DNA of 64,000 nt from a virus. The position numbers and the translations under genes are program-made. Below are positions 60,045-64,000 of the stretch, one piece after another. The stretch is taken from positions 1 through 64,000 of IMG/VR virus record IMGVR_UViG_3300042890_004365. One strand, 5' to 3'. The first letter of the stretch is position 1. Each line of letters opens with the position of its first letter. The notes beneath the pieces were generated by a model. The model worked only from the letters and a program-made list of their open reading frames with translations. It did not search any database and was not told where the DNA came from.

Positions 60045-62222
60045 TTATATACTTTTGAATCTTTCCATTATTGCAGTCATCTCATTATCAGACAATTTGT
60101 CTTCTTGGATTAAAGCTTCGTGTGCTACTAATTTCTTAGTTGTAGATTCATTTTTTTTGATATTTCTAGTTCCCCAGAAATGCTCAATTTGATTTTCAGT
60201 TTTTAATACGTCCTCTGGATATAATCTAGCTTGTGACAAGATAGATTTTTTAGCAGATTCGTTTAACTGACCCCAGATTGGCTTAATGTTTTCCGGCATC
60301 AATCTGATTACTCTTTCTTCAAGAGATTCATTCTTTGTTGATAATGACTCTGCAATCAATGTAAGAACTTCTTTCTGTGTAAAATAACTACTTTCGTTTA
60401 TATGTAGTTTAACATTTTCTTGTTCTTCGTCTGATAGTGCATAAAAGCTATCAACTTGTGATTTGTTTAAGAACTTTAAAAAGTTCAAATCACTGCTTTC
60501 AGAAACTTTACGTTTTTTAGCTTCTTCAATTAATTTATTTATTGATTCAGAAAGTTCTGAGTCTTCTTCACCACTAAATTCTGGTAATTCTTGACCTTCT
60601 TCTTCTAAACCTTCGTGTTCTTCACCTTCGTGTTCTTCACCTTCGTGTCCAGCAGCAAATTCAGCAGCATCTTCAGCAAATTCTTTAGCCTCTTCAGCAA
60701 ATTCTTTAGCTTCTTCCGCGAAATCTTCGTGTCCTTCGTGTCCTGTGAATTCTTCATCTTCTCCAGCAAATTCATCATCATTTTCTTCAAAACCAGCGTC
60801 TTGTAATGTAGGGAATTGAGCTTCATCACCTTCAGCAGATTCATTTAATTTAAAACCACCATTTAATCTTTCAACGATCATTCCTTGATAAGAGATAGAT
60901 TTATCTAAACTTTCTGCAACATATTCTGAGTAAGCGATATTATCATCTAAATGTTCAGCAATGTATTCTGAGTAAGCAATGTTACCTTCAACATGCTCAG
61001 CTAAGTATTCAGAGTAAGCAATTGAGTTATCAACATTCTCAGCAATATATTCTGAGTAAGCGATGTTTTTGTCTAAGTTTTCTGCGATATATTCTGAGTA
61101 AGCAATATTCTTATCTAAGTTTTCAGCCAAGTATTCAGAATATTCAATGTTTTTGTCTAAGTTTTCAGCTAAGTATTCTGAGTAAGAGATATTTTTATCT
61201 AAGTTCTCAGCGATATATTCTGAATAATTAATGTTTTTGTCTAAGTTTTCAGCTAAGTACTCAGAGTATTCAATGTTTTTGTCTAAGTTTTCAGCAACAT
61301 ATTCAGAGTAAGCAATAGCTTTTTCTAAATTTTCTGCTAAATAATCATTGTGTTTAGCTAATTTATCAGTTGTATCTTTTAATGATTTATTTTCATTAAC
61401 TACAACTTGGATTTTGTCCGCCAAATAATCTAAATATTTAGCAACTTGTGAATTAGTATTATTTAATTCTTCATAATACTCTAACAATTGTTCCAATTTC
61501 TGTGGGCTCATATTACCTTTTGAAATTGCGTTTTTTACTTCACTTTTTGTTGAAGCAATCTCTTTAACCAAATACTGTGAATAGTCACTTAACTGTTTCT
61601 TGGTTACAAATTCATCTTTGTTCATATTGAATAGTTCATTTATTTTTGACTCGTCAGATAATTCATATATCCTAAAGTTATTTTTTTCGATTTGTCCTTC
61701 TGGGCAAAAACCTAACGATTCATTTAATACTCTAACACTCATTTTTGCCGATGCAAATCCAGGATCTGCAACAATGTCATAAGTGAAAAGTTTTTTCAAT
61801 GATACTGAACCATCTGATTCTGTTATACCAGCAGCTCTTGATGATACAAAAACTGGACATCCGTCATCAACTAATGATTTAGCTTCTTTACCCCAGTAAG
61901 TACTTAGTAATTTTATTTCTCCAGCAACAATGTTCTTTTCAGTAACAAATTCTGCTTTTGTAATAATGTGTGATGCTCTTGATAACGAAGTATCAAAAAC
62001 ATCCGGGTGATCGAATTCACCATAAACAACACCTAGGCTGCTCATTCTTTCATTCATTTCTTGTAATGCTGGTAAAAATTTCTCAGCTTGATATATCCTC
62101 TCATTACGATTCTTTATACCAAACTCAGTAAAAGTACCACCCAATACATACTCCTTATTAGTAGAGGCTGACTCTCTAATAAGCGAACTTGTTGAATTTT
62201 CTACTATTAAAACCGGTTTCAT
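60045..62222 (-). CDS. Prohead core protease-scaffold fusion (gp21-gp22-like)
   Basis: Residues 1-170 form a T4 gp21-like (S77) serine protease: His72 in YGEFDHPDV, Ser127/128 in FVSSRAAG and Asp149 in YDIVADPGF. Then come coiled-coil segments, eleven exact 14-residue repeats (293-446), an acidic Glu-rich region and a C-terminal helical domain, together resembling the scaffold gp22. In T4 these are two genes. Candidate self-cleavage sites of (I/L)xE type fall at domain borders: SLIRE-S (17), RVLNE-S (168), FKLNE-S (461), LHINE-S (~610) and GQLNE-S (~655). It lies upstream of the capsid gene. Confidence 0.85.
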   Translation of the reverse strand: MKPVLIVENSTSSLIRESASTNKEYVLGGTFTEFGIKNRNERIYQAEKFLPALQEMNERMSSLGVVYGEFDHPDVFDTSLSRASHIITKAEFVTEKNIVAGEIKLLSTYWGKEAKSLVDDGCPVFVSSRAAGITESDGSVSLKKLFTYDIVADPGFASAKMSVRVLNESLGFCPEGQIEKNNFRIYELSDESKINELFNMNKDEFVTKKQLSDYSQYLVKEIASTKSEVKNAISKGNMSPQKLEQLLEYYEELNNTNSQVAKYLDYLADKIQVVVNENKSLKDTTDKLAKHNDYLAENLEKAIAYSEYVAENLDKNIEYSEYLAENLDKNINYSEYIAENLDKNISYSEYLAENLDKNIEYSEYLAENLDKNIAYSEYIAENLDKNIAYSEYIAENVDNSIAYSEYLAEHVEGNIAYSEYIAEHLDDNIAYSEYVAESLDKSISYQGMIVERLNGGFKLNESAEGDEAQFPTLQDAGFEENDDEFAGEDEEFTGHEGHEDFAEEAKEFAEEAKEFAEDAAEFAAGHEGEEHEGEEHEGLEEEGQELPEFSGEEDSELSESINKLIEEAKKRKVSESSDLNFLKFLNKSQVDSFYALSDEEQENVKLHINESSYFTQKEVLTLIAESLSTKNESLEERVIRLMPENIKPIWGQLNESAKKSILSQARLYPEDVLKTENQIEHFWGTRNIKKNESTTKKLVAHEALIQEDKLSDNEMTAIMERFKSI
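60885..61346 (-). repeat. Eleven tandem 42-base repeats encoding scaffold units
   Basis: Exactly 11 x 42 bases encode variants of EYLAENLDKNIEYS. Each unit holds a Y-(L/I/V)-A-E word, i.e. the cleavage signature of the prohead protease, and spans two heptads of a probable coiled coil. Confidence 0.9.
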
Positions 62223-62353
62223 TTAAAATAATTATTTTTTGTAGTTATTACGATGGTATATATTTAACCTGTAAAACAATAAAATTTTAAAGGTGGATTC
62301 TTTATGGTAAAAATCTTTTTTTAATTTTTATTAGGTATATCTACTGGATTTTT

Positions 62354-62361
62354 TATCTTTG
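62354..62361 (+). promoter_or_regulatory. Possible Bacteroidota -7 element TATCTTTG
   Basis: A perfect TAnnTTTG box upstream of 62409, but the -33 TTTG is weak (TTAG at 62331). The rest of the 187-base gap between 62222 and 62409 holds nothing recognised. Confidence 0.35.
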
Positions 62362-62408
62362 TAAAAGTTTTGGAGGAGAAATGCTAATTTTAATAAATAC
62401 TTAAAAAA

Positions 62409-62816
62409 ATGCGGTTTTTTATGATCCTATCAAGAGAGATAAATGTAAAAATCACTGAGTCAAATTACAACTATTATGATGATTTAGGATATGATGTATA
62501 TATAAGTGAAGAAATTGTAATTCCAGTTGAATTACTACCAAAAGGATCACATTACAAAATCAAGTGTAAATGTGACACTTGTGGAATTGAAAAAGAAGTA
62601 ATCTATAAGAACTACTTAAAATATGATAATGATTGGGGAGATTATTATTGTAGAAAGTGTTCTGAAGTTAAAAGAAAAGAAACATTAAGAAAAAATTTCG
62701 GAGTTGATTATCCGATACAGAATAAAAAAGTTTTAGAAAAGATGAAGAAAACATTAGTACAGAAGTATGGAGTAGATAACATTTCTAAAAACAAAAAAAA
62801 ATTAAATAATGAATAA
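62409..62816 (+). CDS. Probable remnant of a homing endonuclease
   Basis: The 135-residue product (an internal ATG at 62421 is also possible) has a zinc-knuckle-like set CKCDTC ... YYCRKC and then two copies of the repeat TLRKNFGVDYPIQN / TLVQKYGVDNISKN, typical DNA-recognition repeats of phage homing endonucleases. No nuclease core follows: the frame ends after the repeats, overlapping the RNase R start by 8 bases. It is either a truncated endonuclease or a small DNA-binding protein of that origin. Confidence 0.55.
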   Translation: MRFFMILSREINVKITESNYNYYDDLGYDVYISEEIVIPVELLPKGSHYKIKCKCDTCGIEKEVIYKNYLKYDNDWGDYYCRKCSEVKRKETLRKNFGVDYPIQNKKVLEKMKKTLVQKYGVDNISKNKKKLNNE

Positions 62817-64000
62817 AATTAAAGAAGATAGTGTTTTTGAGGGCACTATCGATTTCGCAAACAGCGGAAATGCCTCAATAAATATAGGAGATAAAAATCT
62901 CTTCATATTTAAGAAAAATACACTTAACTCACTTAATGGTGATAAAGTTAAAGTTAAAGTAATAACTAAGAACAATAAAATTGAAGCTGAAGTTATTGAA
63001 GTTCTCGAAAGATTCAGAACACAATTTGTTGGTAAAGTACAAATAAACAAAGAAAATAAAAGACTTATCTTTGTAGTACCTGACAGTCAGAAAATAGGTG
63101 TCGACTTTTATATAAAAGGGGAAAACGATGCAGTACATGATCAAAAAGTTCTTGTCGAACTAATCGACTGGGAACCAGGAACAAAATCACCAAAAGCAAA
63201 AATAGTAGAGATACTTGGTAGTTCAGGTGATAATAATACAGAAATGAACTCAATTATGTATGAGTACGGTTTACCTAACAACTTTCCTTTAATGGTAGAA
63301 GCCGAAGCGGAATTGATAGACTTCACAATTCCAGAATCAGAAATCAGTAACAGACGAGATTTAAGAAATATCACAACATTTACAATTGATCCAGTCGACG
63401 CCAAAGATTTTGACGACGCACTTTCGGTTAATATACTCGATGATAATACAGTAGAAGTAGGTATACATATTGCAGATGTTTCACATTATATTAAAGAAGG
63501 TGGAATAATTGATGAAGAAGCTATTAAAAGAGCAACATCAGTTTACTTAGTTGATAGATGTGTACCAATGCTACCAGAAAGATTAAGTAATGGAGTGTGC
63601 TCATTAAGACCTAATGAAGATAAACTTTGTTTCTCTGTTATTGTTAAACTAAATAATGACGGACAAATACTTGATAAATGGTTTGGAAAAACTATTATAC
63701 ATTCAGATAGAAGATACTCTTATGAAGAAGCTCAAGAAATAATTGAAGGTAAAGACGGTGATTTTAAAACTGAAATACTTTTATTAGATTCGATTGCTAA
63801 GAAAATGAGAAAACAAAGAATAAATGACGGTTCTATCGAAATGGGTGGAATTGAAGTAAGATTTCAATTAGATCCAACTACTAAGAAACCAACAGGTGTT
63901 TATTTTAAAACTCAAAAAGATGCAAATAAACTGATTGAGGAATATATGTTACTTGCAAATAAATTAGTTGCGAAACTTCTTTATGATGCTAAGTATCACA
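62809..64000 (+). CDS. rnr: RNase R / RNase II family exoribonuclease (3' end cut by window)
   Basis: From ATG at 62809 the frame stays open to the edge (397 residues visible). After a cold-shock-like N-terminal part the RNB domain begins: FTIDPVDAKDFDDALSV (the four catalytic Asp), VGIHIADVSHYIKEG, ATSVYLVDRCVPMLPERLSN and GVCSLRPNEDKLCFSV. This is a processive 3'-5' exoribonuclease. In bacteria RNase R degrades structured and non-stop mRNAs in partnership with tmRNA-SmpB, which is notable because a tmRNA is encoded 9 kb away. Phage copies are uncommon. Confidence 0.9.
   Translation, partial: MNKIKEDSVFEGTIDFANSGNASINIGDKNLFIFKKNTLNSLNGDKVKVKVITKNNKIEAEVIEVLERFRTQFVGKVQINKENKRLIFVVPDSQKIGVDFYIKGENDAVHDQKVLVELIDWEPGTKSPKAKIVEILGSSGDNNTEMNSIMYEYGLPNNFPLMVEAEAELIDFTIPESEISNRRDLRNITTFTIDPVDAKDFDDALSVNILDDNTVEVGIHIADVSHYIKEGGIIDEEAIKRATSVYLVDRCVPMLPERLSNGVCSLRPNEDKLCFSVIVKLNNDGQILDKWFGKTIIHSDRRYSYEEAQEIIEGKDGDFKTEILLLDSIAKKMRKQRINDGSIEMGGIEVRFQLDPTTKKPTGVYFKTQKDANKLIEEYMLLANKLVAKLLYDAKYH

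Noticed and set aside
60885-61346. CRISPR-like array of 42-base repeats
   Set aside because: The repeats are contiguous with no spacers and are in frame with a protein repeat; this is coding repetition in the scaffold.
1-64000. Bacterial chromosome or integrated prophage origin
   Set aside because: Despite ClpP, IF-3, RNase R and LpxH-like genes, the window has no ribosomal, metabolic or integrase genes, and phage structural and replication genes are spread throughout. A lytic phage genome fits better.
1-64000. Shine-Dalgarno ribosome binding sites
   Set aside because: AGGAGG-like sites do not recur before starts; upstream regions are A/T-rich as expected for Bacteroidota.
1-64000. tRNA genes
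   Set aside because: No cloverleaf with a TTCRA T-loop was found in the intergenic gaps; most gaps are too short and hold only terminators and promoter motifs.

Overview
The window is a stretch of a large, AT-rich myovirus genome that almost certainly infects a member of the Bacteroidota. The phage call rests on T4-type modules: prohead protease/scaffold and gp23-like capsid protein; gp5-, gp27- and gp53-like baseplate proteins; UvsW helicase, UvsY-like mediator, gp61-like primase, gp45-like clamp and part of a gp43-like polymerase. The host call rests on a ClpP that reads like the Bacteroidota enzyme, a lipoprotein with an SCKK lipobox, the lack of Shine-Dalgarno sites, a DUF6576-like motif, and a TTTG-N19-TACTTTTG promoter of the Bacteroidota type. 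No terminase or portal gene is visible, so this is only part of the genome.

Layout. 0-7.8 kb: a surface-glycan pair (metallophosphoesterase, glycosyltransferase), a DHH phosphoesterase, an amidoligase and two HNH homing endonucleases. 7.8-22.2 kb: baseplate and tail hub, including two cell-wall hydrolases (VanY-like peptidase, GH24 lysozyme). 22.2-42 kb: replication and recombination genes mixed with many small accessory genes, ClpP, translation factor IF-3 and peptidases. 43-49 kb: tail-fibre genes. 49-58 kb: nucleotidyltransferase, DNA adenine methylase, NADAR protein, a probable tmRNA, two aminopeptidase-like proteins and an NFACT-R domain protein. 58-62.2 kb: major capsid protein and a protease-scaffold fusion. 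The right edge cuts an RNase R gene. Convergent gene blocks are separated by strong bidirectional hairpin terminators, and many genes are preceded by the motif TTTAATATATA.

Two systems stand out. First, at least fifteen otherwise unrelated proteins begin with the same short element (for example MKYLKSINE, MISKYNQFLINES, MRLKKYKQFNES). It resembles the T4 capsid-targeting sequence that is removed by the prohead protease. The predicted cleavage signature (I/L/F)-x-E also appears at the expected maturation site of the capsid protein, at domain borders of the protease-scaffold protein, and in each of eleven 14-residue scaffold repeats. This suggests a large set of packaged enzymes (nuclease, protease, phosphatases, NFACT-R protein). 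Second, the window encodes a ribosome-rescue and protein-quality-control set: a probable tmRNA with an unusually long, rewritten tag, ClpP, RNase R, an NFACT-R protein and IF-3 with a non-ATG start.

All functional calls come from reading motifs by eye; no database search was possible.
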